Source: Bacteroidota bacterium (lineage in GTDB: Bacteria > Bacteroidota > Ignavibacteria > UBA10030 > UBA8401). From it: DNA of 64,000 nucleotides. This document shows, one piece after another, positions 49,511 through 59,227 of the stretch. The stretch spans positions 37,535 through 101,534 of the forward strand of contig DATJPT010000020.1 in NCBI GenBank assembly GCA_035506275.1, read 5' to 3'. Numbering within the stretch: position 1 is the first letter of the stretch; every line of letters starts with the position of its first letter. Below the pieces are notes generated by a model. The model had not been told where the DNA came from. It made no database searches and saw only the letters and a list, made by a program, of their open reading frames with translations. A program made the position numbers and the translations under genes.

Positions 49511-52500
49511 TTACTTCAACATCATCATTTTCTTTGTTGAAGTGAAATCGCCGGCAGAAATGTGGTAGATATACATCCCCGAAGCGACCTGGGCTCCTGT
49601 TTCATTCCTTCCATCCCAGATCACTTGCTGATAACCGGCACTCACCCGTTGATTGACCAGCGTCCGCACTTCACGGCCGAGGACGTCGTAGACCTTCAAC
49701 GTCACCATCGCGTCTTTCGGAAGCGCGAACCTGATCGTGGTGGACGGGTTGAACGGGTTCGGATAATTCTGATCGAGCGCGAACTCCTTTGGCAAGCTGA
49801 TGACGTTATCGAGAACGCCGGTCGGCGAACCGATCATCAGTTTATAGCGCGCTCCCGGTCCCGCCTCCGACGGCACGGTGTTCGTTACGGCCACATAATA
49901 AGTGTCAGCAACGGTCACCGGATACGAGAACTGAGCGTCGGAACCGTCCGTCACCGAGACCGACGTGAGTGCGGTCGAGAACGCACTCTTCCTGAAGAGT
50001 GACACCTGCACATGAGTCAGCGTCGACGCGGACTTGAAAGATTTTGACTGGACCAATGGGGTGATCGTCTGGCCCGTCGCCGCCACGATGCTGAAATAAT
50101 CCCAGTCGACGCCGGGAAGTCCGACGCCGGGATCGAGCGTATTGGCGGTGTCCGAATAGTTGAAGCTTGCCGCCGTCACGAGATTGAAGAACCCGAATGC
50201 CGGACCGTCGTTCGGCTCGCGAAGATCGGTCCCCGGACCGGTCCGCGTCATCAACTGATACGGGCCGGTGGCGTAGGTGCTTCCGTTCTTGCTGCCGAGC
50301 ACCCGCACGTAATATTTCCCGGGCGTGGTGATGTTGTACTCGAGACGGTCATTGATGTTCCTGTCGATGAACGAGAGCTGTTTCCCTGCGCTGTCATACA
50401 AAGCCAGAGAGAGATTTGTCGTGTTGGCTGAATCGACCCCGTCGACAATAAGATGTCCAGCCGGAACCTGATAGACGAAGTAGTCCGGATCGCCGGCGCT
50501 TTTCGAGAGAGAACCGCCGGCAGGTATACCGAAGGGAATTGGCGTGGCGGTCGTAAGAGTGTCGTTCGGCTCGACTTCCATTTGCATTCCGCCGACAACA
50601 ACACCTCCGATGCCCACGGCAAAGGGGTTGCCGCTGTTGAACTGTCCGTTAAGTGCGATCGGCGTGAGCGCCGGTTTCAGCACGGTGAAGGTCAGAACAA
50701 ACAACGGTCCTGACCCCGTCAGCGCCGTAGAGCCGGACGCCGAAATATTGACAAGGCCGCCGTTCGCCGGAGTCGCAGAGAAGGTGAACCCGCTGCTGAT
50801 CGTCCCGGCCGCAGTGGCTCCCTTAAACTTCAGCTGCGTCGAATCGAACGCCGCCGAGAAATGGTACGAAAGAACGCCAAGACCCGTCACTGTATCGCTG
50901 ACCGCCGTGATGTTCACGTCGGTACCGGCCAAGCCTTTCGTCGTGTCCTTTAACGCAACTTGAACTTCGCTTTGGATATCGTCCATGTTGCGCAGGAAGA
51001 TCTCGTATCCTGAAGTGTACGGCGATGAAGCGGCAAATTGCGACGCGACGCCCGTGACGGTGAACGGCTGACGCGGGGTCGGAGCGCCGTTCCCATTGCT
51101 GCCGGTCGGAATACGGAACGTCAGCGAATCGAGGCCGTTGTTATCTGTGATCGTAAGATTCGTCCCCCCCGCGCCCGCGGCTGGCCATGCGAGAGAAGAG
51201 GGCGTTAACCGGACGTGATGGATCTGGATGAGTGAATTCTCGAGCTGTTCACCCAGACGGTCCCAGGCAAGATCATGGCACGTAATAACTCTCGGAAGAG
51301 GCAGGGTCGCGGGGCCGTTGTCGGTCACATCCAGGTGGCCATTGTAGAGTTGAGATTCAATTTCTATAGATCCTGAATATTGATACAGCTGTCCGACGAT
51401 CGTGTAGCTATGTCCCCGCCGGATCCTGTACGGCGTCAGGCCGTAATCGTAAAAATCCATCCCCCCCTGATCGTCCTGCAGCATGATGCTCGAGTAATTG
51501 CCGAGCACGCCGATCAAGCTGTCTTCCATAATATCGACGCCGGTCACGCGCAGTCCGTATCCATTCCAAAGAATCGCTCCGGTCGTGGTATCTTCAGCAC
51601 GCGTGGAGTTGAGAGCCATCTTCGAAACGCCGGCAAAGTATCCCGCGCCGCCGCTGACGAGCGACTCCGTCCCCATCACGTCGGTGATGTCCACTTTATA
51701 GGAAACGCGGGCGCTGTTCGTGTCGACGGCGCCGGGGATAATGCCGAACCAGATGCCGTTCAGCGAATCCCCCGAGAGAACGCTCATCGGGACAACGGAC
51801 CCGACGGTGTCGGGGGCCGCCATATAGCGCAGGTTCGCGGTCGCGATCTTCTGGATGTTGACGATGGTCGCTTCCACAGTGTCAATCGCGCCCGCCATCG
51901 GCACGTAGGGATATCGCGTAAACGTCTTCGCGATGGCGTACGATTTCTGAGTACTGTAAGAGCCGATGGAATTGTTGGTGCTCAGGACGATGAAGGAGCT
52001 GTCGGCCGGGTTTAAGAGCGCCTCGCCGAACGTCCCGCCGTTTGCTTTGGTCCCAAGCGACGGTGTCAGGGCCGCTACAAACGGCACGCCGGAGACCAGC
52101 CCGTTCGTGATATCGAGGATACGGGCTGTTGAGGGATTCACGTTGCCGTCAAAGGCAAAAATGTATTTGCGTCCGTAGAGCTGATAGTAACGGGCGCTCG
52201 TGGCGGTTACCGCCAGGGCGCTCGAGGGAACCGTATCGATGGGTGTCCCTGTCGTATCGAATTGTATGGCTACCTTGCCGCTCTTCTTCAGCCAGAACGG
52301 GCCGAAGCCGTCGGTCATAGGGGCGATGGAAGTCGCTCCGTTCGAAGCGGGAGCGACGGTGATCGTTTTTCGCAGAACGAGCGTCGTATCGTTCGAGAGC
52401 TGGAAGACCTGCACCGGGGAAGTGGTTCCGTTGCCGCCGAGGTAAACGTATGTCTGCGTGCCGGATCCCGTCACCGCGAGGGCGTCGCCGAGCTGCGGTC

Positions 52501-52939
52501 CCTTCACGGAATCGTTGAATGCCAGAACCGGTTTCGCCGTCTCGTTCGCCCACACCATGATGCGGACCCGCCCCGCTTTCTTGTTCACCGTCGTTACTTC
52601 ATTCGCGACGAAGATCTTTCCGTCGTCCGACACTCCCACCTTGAAGAACGGCTTATTCCCCGTCCACGTATAGAAACCGGTCGTGTCGAGCTGGCCGAGA
52701 ACAGCGCCCGTTGCCGCATCGAGGATCGTGATCGTCTTGGCGGCCCGGGAAGCAAAGATAAGGTGATTCGTGGCGGCATTGAGCGCCAGAGCTGCGCTGT
52801 CTGAAGCCGACGGGAACCAGGAAACCCCCGACGTATCGCTCCACTTCTTCTGAAGCGTCTGCGCTTGTGCTGTCGGTGCAAGCACAATCAACAGACATGC
52901 AAGCAGCGACAACACAACTGTTGTAGCACTTTTTTTCAT
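49511..52939 (-). CDS. Large secreted protein with cohesin-like and PPC domains and type IX sorting domain
   Basis: 1142 residues. Signal peptide about 1-26; an N-terminal region of about 400 residues with propeller-like repeats (ILDAATGAVLGQLDTTGFYTW); then a region with an LTITDNNGLDSLTFRI DNA/glycan-binding-like OB fold (GIDIMEDSLIGVLGNYSSIMLQDDQG-like segment); a cohesin-like domain (about 705-800, VNITAVSDTVTGLGVLSYHF, AFDSTQLKFKGATAAGTI); a PPC domain (about 810-900, NDTLTTATPIPFGIPAGGSL); and the C-terminal type IX signal (LDQNYPNPFNPSTTIRFALP to KKMMMLK). Cohesin domains bind dockerins in cellulosomes; here a surface protein with a structural or adhesive role is more likely. Single gene. 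Confidence 0.8.
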   Translation of the reverse strand: MKKSATTVVLSLLACLLIVLAPTAQAQTLQKKWSDTSGVSWFPSASDSAALALNAATNHLIFASRAAKTITILDAATGAVLGQLDTTGFYTWTGNKPFFKVGVSDDGKIFVANEVTTVNKKAGRVRIMVWANETAKPVLAFNDSVKGPQLGDALAVTGSGTQTYVYLGGNGTTSPVQVFQLSNDTTLVLRKTITVAPASNGATSIAPMTDGFGPFWLKKSGKVAIQFDTTGTPIDTVPSSALAVTATSARYYQLYGRKYIFAFDGNVNPSTARILDITNGLVSGVPFVAALTPSLGTKANGGTFGEALLNPADSSFIVLSTNNSIGSYSTQKSYAIAKTFTRYPYVPMAGAIDTVEATIVNIQKIATANLRYMAAPDTVGSVVPMSVLSGDSLNGIWFGIIPGAVDTNSARVSYKVDITDVMGTESLVSGGAGYFAGVSKMALNSTRAEDTTTGAILWNGYGLRVTGVDIMEDSLIGVLGNYSSIMLQDDQGGMDFYDYGLTPYRIRRGHSYTIVGQLYQYSGSIEIESQLYNGHLDVTDNGPATLPLPRVITCHDLAWDRLGEQLENSLIQIHHVRLTPSSLAWPAAGAGGTNLTITDNNGLDSLTFRIPTGSNGNGAPTPRQPFTVTGVASQFAASSPYTSGYEIFLRNMDDIQSEVQVALKDTTKGLAGTDVNITAVSDTVTGLGVLSYHFSAAFDSTQLKFKGATAAGTISSGFTFSATPANGGLVNISASGSTALTGSGPLFVLTFTVLKPALTPIALNGQFNSGNPFAVGIGGVVVGGMQMEVEPNDTLTTATPIPFGIPAGGSLSKSAGDPDYFVYQVPAGHLIVDGVDSANTTNLSLALYDSAGKQLSFIDRNINDRLEYNITTPGKYYVRVLGSKNGSTYATGPYQLMTRTGPGTDLREPNDGPAFGFFNLVTAASFNYSDTANTLDPGVGLPGVDWDYFSIVAATGQTITPLVQSKSFKSASTLTHVQVSLFRKSAFSTALTSVSVTDGSDAQFSYPVTVADTYYVAVTNTVPSEAGPGARYKLMIGSPTGVLDNVISLPKEFALDQNYPNPFNPSTTIRFALPKDAMVTLKVYDVLGREVRTLVNQRVSAGYQQVIWDGRNETGAQVASGMYIYHISAGDFTSTKKMMMLK

Positions 52940-53341
52940 AGCGATTGTTCCTTAAATAAGGTTATGAATGTGGTGAAATTGATTTCGTTGTGAACGACTG
53001 TAAAAGGACTACGGCTTGTTCAGCGTCTCGATTGGATTGGGAAAAGGATAGAACCAACATTGGAAGATTGAAAGTACCAGCCGCTGCATTGTTCCTCCAA
53101 ACGCTCTCTACACCCTCACAGCATCTCCGCCAGGGCGTTGGTTGTCACTGAATGAAATATGAAAAAACGGGGTTTGAGAAGCAAGCTGAAAAAATCAGCC
53201 GTACTAGCATTTCAGGCTCCGCTTCAATGTAGGAGGGCAATGTAATGAGTGTATTAAAATTTTGTTGTGTAACTGTTACAATTCACGCGCAAAAAAACGT
53301 TGCATTGTAAGGCATCCGTTAAGTGCTGAATCTACAGCGGG

Positions 53342-54448
53342 TTACTTCTTGTCGAGCGCATGGAGTGCAAATGCATACGCTCCGATAGCCACCGCCTCAT
53401 TCGTACCGAGTTTTGAGATGCCGACACCGATCCGCCGCAGCGGGTCGTATTGTACTTTCTTCTCTTTTCCCGGAATGGGAATTTCCTTCTTTTCCCCGGC
53501 TAAAAAGATCTCCCGTTCCCCGGCCTCTTCTATATTATAGACACGCACCTCGAGCCGGGGGAAGCTTTTTTCCCCTGGCAAACGGTACATGCTGTTCATC
53601 TCGGCAACGAGCGCCGGCAGGAAGAGAGCATGCGCCCCCGAAAGTCCCCCGCCGATCACCGCCAGTCCATCGACGAGCGTGAGCGCGTTGGCGAGGGCGT
53701 CGCCCACAACCTCGCCAAGGCAGCGGTATGCTTCGCGCGCGGCAGAAACATCGCCGTTCGTCTTCCCCGAACCAATTTCAAAGATCTCTTTCGGCGTGGG
53801 CGCCTGACGGACTTCGATCCCGGCGCGCTGTGCGTACACGCGCTGCACCGCGCGGATGCTTGCCCCCTCCTCGGCGTTGATCGCGGGGTCAAGTTTATTC
53901 CGAAGAAGCCAGATTTCGCCGGCGCCGGAATTATCGCCGATGAACAATTCGCCGTTCCGGACAATACCTCCGCCGAATCCGGTACCGAGCGTCACGCCGA
54001 ACAAATTATGAAACCTCTTTGGGCTGCGCGCTTGTTCCAAAAGGCCGTTCACGTACGGCAGAAATCCGGCGATCGCTTCGCCGTACGCAAAGAGATCGCC
54101 GTCGTTGTTGATGAACACCGGCAGGCGGAATTCCTCCTGAAGCATCGGACCGAGGGGCACTCCGCCGCGAAATGCCGGCAGGTTCCCCAGATCTCCGATG
54201 ATTCCCGCTGGGTAATCAGCCGGACCCGGAAAGGCGAAGCTGATCGCGACGGCGGGCGAAGGAAGCTGTTTCTTGATCTCTGAAAAGCCTTGGACGATGG
54301 TCGCGAGGCATTCACGGAGGTTATCGGCATGAGATGGAAACGTGACCGGCTGGACGATCTCGGCGTTTCCCCGGATAGCGGAAAAAACGAAATTCGTTCC
54401 CCCTGCGTCCAGCGTCATGACGATTCGCTGCTCATGTTGAAGGTTCAT
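53342..54448 (-). CDS. ROK-family sugar kinase
   Basis: 368 residues. ATP/phosphate motif TLDAGGTNFVFS near the N-terminus, AISFAFPGPADYPAGIIGDL and FINNDGDLFAYGEA around the active Asp (in NNDGD), GVTLGTGFGGGIV, and VIGGGLSGAHALFLPAL near the C-terminus. The usual ROK zinc motif (GxHx...CxCGxxGCxE) is missing: the corresponding stretch reads GAGEIWLLRNKLDPAINAEE, so the zinc site and possibly substrate preference differ from typical glucokinase/NagK. The kinase would phosphorylate a sugar released by the surface glycosidases. Single gene with no clear operator. Confidence 0.88.
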   Translation of the reverse strand: MNLQHEQRIVMTLDAGGTNFVFSAIRGNAEIVQPVTFPSHADNLRECLATIVQGFSEIKKQLPSPAVAISFAFPGPADYPAGIIGDLGNLPAFRGGVPLGPMLQEEFRLPVFINNDGDLFAYGEAIAGFLPYVNGLLEQARSPKRFHNLFGVTLGTGFGGGIVRNGELFIGDNSGAGEIWLLRNKLDPAINAEEGASIRAVQRVYAQRAGIEVRQAPTPKEIFEIGSGKTNGDVSAAREAYRCLGEVVGDALANALTLVDGLAVIGGGLSGAHALFLPALVAEMNSMYRLPGEKSFPRLEVRVYNIEEAGEREIFLAGEKKEIPIPGKEKKVQYDPLRRIGVGISKLGTNEAVAIGAYAFALHALDKK

Positions 54449-54689
54449 TTCGTCGACCCTTATTGTATAGGTGCCGGGGATTTCCTGGGCGAACCGAAAG
54501 CCAGGAATGAACTATAGGCGAGATGCCCTAGAGCGGCATTTGGTTTCTTTCTTTTGCCAAAGGCATCCCTTCGGGGCTCAGGAAGAAAGGAACATTGTGA
54601 AACTGAGACTTCGTCGAACATATCGGAACGATCTGCAGCAGTGAGCGCGAGTGATGATGATCGCCGACCCTTCTGATCGACAATTTTCC

Positions 54690-56150
54690 TTACTTCAACC
54701 CGAGTTCTTTCAGCATCCGGTAGAAATTCGAGGGGGCGAGCCCTAATTTTTCAGCGGCGTTGGAATCGGAGCTTGAGATGCTCCGCACATACTTGAAGTA
54801 CCGGATGCGGAACATCTTTTCCATTTCAGGAAGGGGAAGCACCTGCCCCGTGGATAAATCGTCGAGCACCGATTCGTTGGTTCCCGAAACAGCGTTCTTC
54901 ATGACCATATGGTTCGTCACGTCCTTCGCGGTTATCTTGTCGGTGCAATTCAAGACCAACCGCTGGGCAACGTTCCGGAGTTCGCGGACATTTCCCGGCC
55001 ATCGGTAGTTCATAAGAATCTCCCTCGCCTTCTGTTCCGCGGGAGGGGGCTGAATATCGATGTCCCTGCTGAAGTATTCGATAAAGTGGTCGAACAGCAG
55101 AAGGATGTCGTTCCCCCGTTTGCTGAGGGGAACGATGTCGATCGGAATGACGGCAAGGCGGTAGTACAGGTCTTCGCGGAACCGTCCTTCGTTCACTTCG
55201 GTTGTCAGGTTCTTGTTCGTCGCAGCGATAATGCGCACGTTCACGGTCAGACTTTCTTTTCTTCCGATTTTTTCGATCTCCCCCTCCTGGATCACGCGGA
55301 GGAGTTTGACCTGCGCCGGCAGCGGCAGCTCTCCCACTTCGTCCAAAAAGATGGTGCCGTTGTTGGCGATCTCGAACAGTCCGGCTTTCATGCTCATTGC
55401 GCCGGTGAACGCTCCCCGCTCGTACCCGAACAGCTCGCTTTCGACAAGGTCGTGCGGTATGCTTCCGCAGTTGATCGGGATGAACTTTTCGTAGCGCCGT
55501 TTGCTTTTCAGGTGGATGTTCCAGGCAACAAGCTCTTTTCCCGTACCGGAGGCCCCCGAGATAAGGACGTTCGCCTCGCTCTTGGCGTATTTTTCGATCA
55601 CATCGCTGAGCTGCACCATGGGCTTTGACTCGCCGATGATCTTCTTCGATTCGAGCAGGCTCTCGTTGCTCTGTTTGAGCCGCTTGTCAGACTTGAGCTG
55701 CAGCTTTTCGAGCTTCTTCCGCTCGTAGGCGTTGACAATGCTCAGGATGAAATCGGTCGGCTGGTAGACATAGTCCTCGATGTTCCCCGGGTACTTCGTG
55801 CAGTACCAGTACGCGCCGGCCTTCAGGAGATTGTTTGCGAAATCGAAATCGGTGGTATTGATCGTCATTTTTGTAATGACCACGATCTGCAGGAACGGGT
55901 CGAGTTCCTTCATCTTCCCGATCAGCTCTTCGCCGCGCAAACCGCCCGAGATCTGGTAGTCGAGGATCACGACGTCGTAAAAGTCCGGACTTTCGCGGAT
56001 CTTGTCCAGGGCGGATTTGCCGTTCGAAACGACGCTTTCCACCTGGATCCGCGTCGTCGACAAGCTCACCGTTTTTTTCACGCGGGCGACGTCGAAATCT
56101 TCGTCTTCGACAAGCAAAACTCTGATCGCCTGAGGGCTATTCGTGCTCAT
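54690..56150 (-). CDS. Sigma-54-dependent response regulator (NtrC family)
   Basis: 486 residues. Receiver domain (about 9-135) with the phospho-acceptor D64 in VVILDYQISGG, acidic pocket VEDED at 14-18 and K119 in CTK. AAA+ domain with Walker A GASGTGKE (199-206), GAFTGA (246-251) and Walker B GTIFLDEVGELP. C-terminal HTH (NAAEKLGLAPSNFYRMLKELGL). It opens sigma-54 promoters when phosphorylated. It follows the sensor-kinase gene by seven bases and is the natural partner of it. The receiver is longer than usual between strand 4 and the AAA+ domain (about residues 130-180). Confidence 0.95.
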   Translation of the reverse strand: MSTNSPQAIRVLLVEDEDFDVARVKKTVSLSTTRIQVESVVSNGKSALDKIRESPDFYDVVILDYQISGGLRGEELIGKMKELDPFLQIVVITKMTINTTDFDFANNLLKAGAYWYCTKYPGNIEDYVYQPTDFILSIVNAYERKKLEKLQLKSDKRLKQSNESLLESKKIIGESKPMVQLSDVIEKYAKSEANVLISGASGTGKELVAWNIHLKSKRRYEKFIPINCGSIPHDLVESELFGYERGAFTGAMSMKAGLFEIANNGTIFLDEVGELPLPAQVKLLRVIQEGEIEKIGRKESLTVNVRIIAATNKNLTTEVNEGRFREDLYYRLAVIPIDIVPLSKRGNDILLLFDHFIEYFSRDIDIQPPPAEQKAREILMNYRWPGNVRELRNVAQRLVLNCTDKITAKDVTNHMVMKNAVSGTNESVLDDLSTGQVLPLPEMEKMFRIRYFKYVRSISSSDSNAAEKLGLAPSNFYRMLKELGLK

Positions 56151-56157
56151 ACTGCTC

Positions 56158-57660
56158 CTAATTTTTTATCGTCAGCGTAAACCTGCATCCCCCTTCGGCC
56201 CTGTTCTCCGCTTCCAGCTGCCATCCGCATTTGCCGACGGCGAGCTGGTGGGCGATGTAGCATCCGTACCCCGAGTGCGTTCCGATGTTCGCTTTCGTCG
56301 ATTCCTGCTCGAGGAAGAGGCGCCTGATCCCCCTCGGCCCCGGCTCGAGCAATTCCTCCGCAATGCCAATGCCCGTATCTTCGATGACGATCTCGGAAAG
56401 GTTTCTTTTCGCGTCGTAGGCGGTCGAGACCGTAATAATGACGAAATCCTTGCTGGCGTGGTCGATGCTGTTCTGGATGAGCGGTTCGAGGATCTCCCAG
56501 ACGATGAATTCGTTCACGCGCACCGGCGGCAGCGACGGATCGAGGCGGAGCTTGATGTCGAACATTTCATTCTTGCTCGAGACGCGGAGAAAGACATTCT
56601 GGACGATGAACTCGATGAGCAGGTTGATGTTGGTCCGGAACATCGGGTTGACGATGGTATTGATATCCTGGTCGTACCACTTCATGTCGTAGATGATCCG
56701 TGAGATGAAATTGGAATACGTGATCACACGCTGTTTCAGCTGGCTGAGGTTTTCGGCGTTCATCATCCGCACGTCGTTCTTGATGAACCCCATGATCTTT
56801 TCGGCCTTGTGGTTCGTATGGTAAATCCGCTTCGTGAAGAGCGATTCCTTTTCCAGCCGGATCTGCTTCTTGAGATTTTCTTCGTGCTCGATAAACAGCT
56901 CTTCCTGGGCCTTGTTCCTTTCTCCAACGGCGCGTGAAGAAATGATGAAGATCGCCATCAACCCGATGAAGATGAGGGCCAGGAATGTCAGCGCCACTTT
57001 GTCGAAGCTGGACTGAATTTCCGTGGTCAGGAATGCGAAATCGGGAGTGATGCGCATGTACATGACGCCGAGGTACTCGCCGTCGGGGACGAACGGAACG
57101 AGCACGTCGAACGTCTTTTCGTTCGATACGGCGCTGACGATCTTCTCCCTCCGCCGCATCTCGTCCTTCTGCGCGAGGAAGAATTCGAGTCCCTGCCGAT
57201 GGCTGGTCAGTTCCCCCTCCTCCACCGGCGGCAGTGTGTTGTTGAAGAACGCCTTCAATTTTTGCCCGCTGTCGATGATGTAGAGTCGGTGATTCTTGAT
57301 CAGGATCAGGCAGAGGTCTTCTCCGCTCCGCTGGATGAGCTGCTGTTTGAAGATCACGTTGAGCGAGTAGGCAAGGTACAACTCGGCGCTGTCCTGCTGG
57401 ACGCGCACCCGCTGCTGGCGTTCGTAGATCAGTTCGACGTTCGTTGTCGTAACAAGCGCAAGGCGCTCGGCGTAATATTTACGGAACCAGCTTTGCGTTT
57501 CGCCGAGGAAGCTTTCCAGGTTCTCTTTCTGAAAAAAGACCAGGATGATCTGGAAGGTGATCAGCACGACAACCATGACGACGATGTGGCGGATCTCAAA
57601 ACGATACCGCGAGAGTCTCGTCTTCACCGGTTCCGGAACTTTGGGGATCTTCCATTCCAT
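56158..57660 (-). CDS. Membrane sensor histidine kinase
   Basis: 500 residues. Membrane segments at about 26-44 and 222-241 flank a ~175-residue periplasmic sensor domain with Cache-like features (SLNVIFKQQLI, ILIKNHRLYIIDSG). A coiled coil leads to a phospho-acceptor region at about 280-290, TKRIYHTNHKAEKIMGF (H281 or H284), which differs from the common HEF/HDLR H-box. The ATPase core is complete: N-box EPLIQNSIDHA (392-402), EDTGIGIAEE (427-436), GYGCYIAHQLA (464-474). Gene order suggests it senses ligand through the solute-binding protein encoded directly upstream (two bases apart). Confidence 0.93.
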   Translation of the reverse strand: MEWKIPKVPEPVKTRLSRYRFEIRHIVVMVVVLITFQIILVFFQKENLESFLGETQSWFRKYYAERLALVTTTNVELIYERQQRVRVQQDSAELYLAYSLNVIFKQQLIQRSGEDLCLILIKNHRLYIIDSGQKLKAFFNNTLPPVEEGELTSHRQGLEFFLAQKDEMRRREKIVSAVSNEKTFDVLVPFVPDGEYLGVMYMRITPDFAFLTTEIQSSFDKVALTFLALIFIGLMAIFIISSRAVGERNKAQEELFIEHEENLKKQIRLEKESLFTKRIYHTNHKAEKIMGFIKNDVRMMNAENLSQLKQRVITYSNFISRIIYDMKWYDQDINTIVNPMFRTNINLLIEFIVQNVFLRVSSKNEMFDIKLRLDPSLPPVRVNEFIVWEILEPLIQNSIDHASKDFVIITVSTAYDAKRNLSEIVIEDTGIGIAEELLEPGPRGIRRLFLEQESTKANIGTHSGYGCYIAHQLAVGKCGWQLEAENRAEGGCRFTLTIKN

Positions 57661-57662
57661 GG

Positions 57663-58988
57663 CTACGGCGTCAGGCTTCTTTCGGATTCGATGGTCGCGT
57701 CGACGTTCTTCACCGCCTCGTCGACGCCGATGGTTCCTTTGATGGCGAGGTAAAAATAGCGGGACATGATTTTCGAGTCCTTCGTGTATTCTTCCTGGCT
57801 GGGACGATGCACGCCGATCTTCAGGAGGTCGACGATCGTATTGATCTCAGGATATTTGCGGAGGTACAGCGAATCGCGGTAGAACGAATTTGTGACCGGA
57901 AAAAATCCCCCCTTGGTGTAGAAAATTTCCTGCGACTCGTCCCTCAGCAGAAATTTTATAAAATCGATCACCGCCTCCTTATTTTTGCTCGATTTCGGCA
58001 CCATCAGGTTCCATCCGCCGAACACCGCCGCCGGCGTTCCGCCGGGATAACAGGGGATGGAGATCCGCCGCAGGTATTTTTCCTTCACCGTGTCGACGGG
58101 AGATTCTTTGAAATCCCTGTCGTACGTATTCCATCCGTGCAGAAAGAGGCCGTCGTTTTTTATGAAGTAATTGTAACTCGGCACCTCGGTCAGGTCGCTG
58201 GCAATGGCCGGCGTCGCGCCGTATTTGTGGACGAGGTTGACAAGCAGACGGAGAGCATTCTTGGCCTCGGGCGTATCGAACCGGAATCCGATCGTCGTAA
58301 AGTAGTCGGGCTTTTCGCTCAGGAGAATTTCGATGTAGCAGCAGATCAGCCCCTCGTAATCCGATGCCGGGAAGAGATAGAACGGATAGCTGTTCTTACG
58401 GAGCTCCTGTTTGATGTTCAGAAAATCGTTCCATGACATTCTCTTCTGGATCCTTTGGAGAAGCCCTTTCCCCCGGGCCTCCTTTGCCAGCAAGTCGGCG
58501 CGGTAATAGATGACCGCTTCAGCGATATCGAGCGGCATGGCGACAAGCTCCCCGTCATGATAACAGGAGCTCAGCGCGATGGGAGTGATCCGCTTCCGTT
58601 CCTCGTCGGTAAAGTACTTGCCGAGGGGCTCGCACCATTTTGCAAACCTCTGCACCCAGATGACGTCGACTGCCAGAAGGTCGATCCCACCGTCGTCGCC
58701 GCGCAGCGAGCGGGCAAGAATTTCTTTGCGTGTGTCGGTGCTGAAATCCGGGTTGGGAAAGTCGATCGGGACGACGTTGACCTTGCCGGCGTGAGCTTCG
58801 TTATACTGGTCGATGAGGATGCGGTGCGCTTCCGTCATCCTGTCCGCAAAATAAAACTGCGTTACGTGGTCGGTCGGACGCTTGAAAAGAAACGCAAAGA
58901 TGGCAAAATAAATAAGCGCGATCGTGCAGAGAACTGCAATGCCCCATGCCTGATTGTTCGAAGAAATTTTATCGTGTCCGGCTGCCAT
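57663..58988 (-). CDS. Membrane-anchored extracellular solute-binding protein (family 1)
   Basis: 441 residues. A hydrophobic segment at about 15-35 (WGIAVLCTIALIYFAIFAFLF) anchors it. The rest is an ABC solute-binding protein of the sugar type: FADRMTEAHRILIDQYNEAH, KVNVVPIDFPNPDFSTDT, GDDGGIDLLAVDVIWVQRFA, LVAMPLDIAEAVIYYRADLL, FGGWNLMVPKSSKNKEAVID, and FFPVTNSFY. No ABC permease or ATPase gene is adjacent; instead a kinase and a response regulator follow in one operon, so it is probably the ligand sensor. ATG 58988 chosen; a TTG at 59006 is possible. Ligand likely a sugar. Confidence 0.85.
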   Translation of the reverse strand: MAAGHDKISSNNQAWGIAVLCTIALIYFAIFAFLFKRPTDHVTQFYFADRMTEAHRILIDQYNEAHAGKVNVVPIDFPNPDFSTDTRKEILARSLRGDDGGIDLLAVDVIWVQRFAKWCEPLGKYFTDEERKRITPIALSSCYHDGELVAMPLDIAEAVIYYRADLLAKEARGKGLLQRIQKRMSWNDFLNIKQELRKNSYPFYLFPASDYEGLICCYIEILLSEKPDYFTTIGFRFDTPEAKNALRLLVNLVHKYGATPAIASDLTEVPSYNYFIKNDGLFLHGWNTYDRDFKESPVDTVKEKYLRRISIPCYPGGTPAAVFGGWNLMVPKSSKNKEAVIDFIKFLLRDESQEIFYTKGGFFPVTNSFYRDSLYLRKYPEINTIVDLLKIGVHRPSQEEYTKDSKIMSRYFYLAIKGTIGVDEAVKNVDATIESERSLTP

Positions 58989-59227
58989 GAACCAGCGAAT
59001 GCGCAATGAATAGTGAATCTATCTTATTTCTTTTGTGCATGAGATGCAACAATTATTTCGCGGGAGCAATCCGACAGGCCGAATCAGTACGTCTGGATCA
59101 ATAACGGGTATGTTGCCTCGACTCCTTTTCACAACAATAGGCGCGGAGAATGTTCCGTGCCTATTGCCCGCATTGTTCTGAAACTGCCGCTGGGTGCAAT
59201 GAAGCGTGGTACCCGAGCGCCGCTCCG

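Noticed and set aside
49511..52939. Cellulosome scaffold
   Set aside because: One cohesin-like domain and no dockerin-bearing enzymes in the window; a type IX-sorted surface protein fits better.
53245..53310. A 21-codon plus-strand frame with a strong AGGAGG site in the 402-bp gap upstream of the 1142-residue gene
   Set aside because: Too short to support on one sequence alone; the ribosome-binding site match could be chance. The rest of 52940-53341 shows nothing else.
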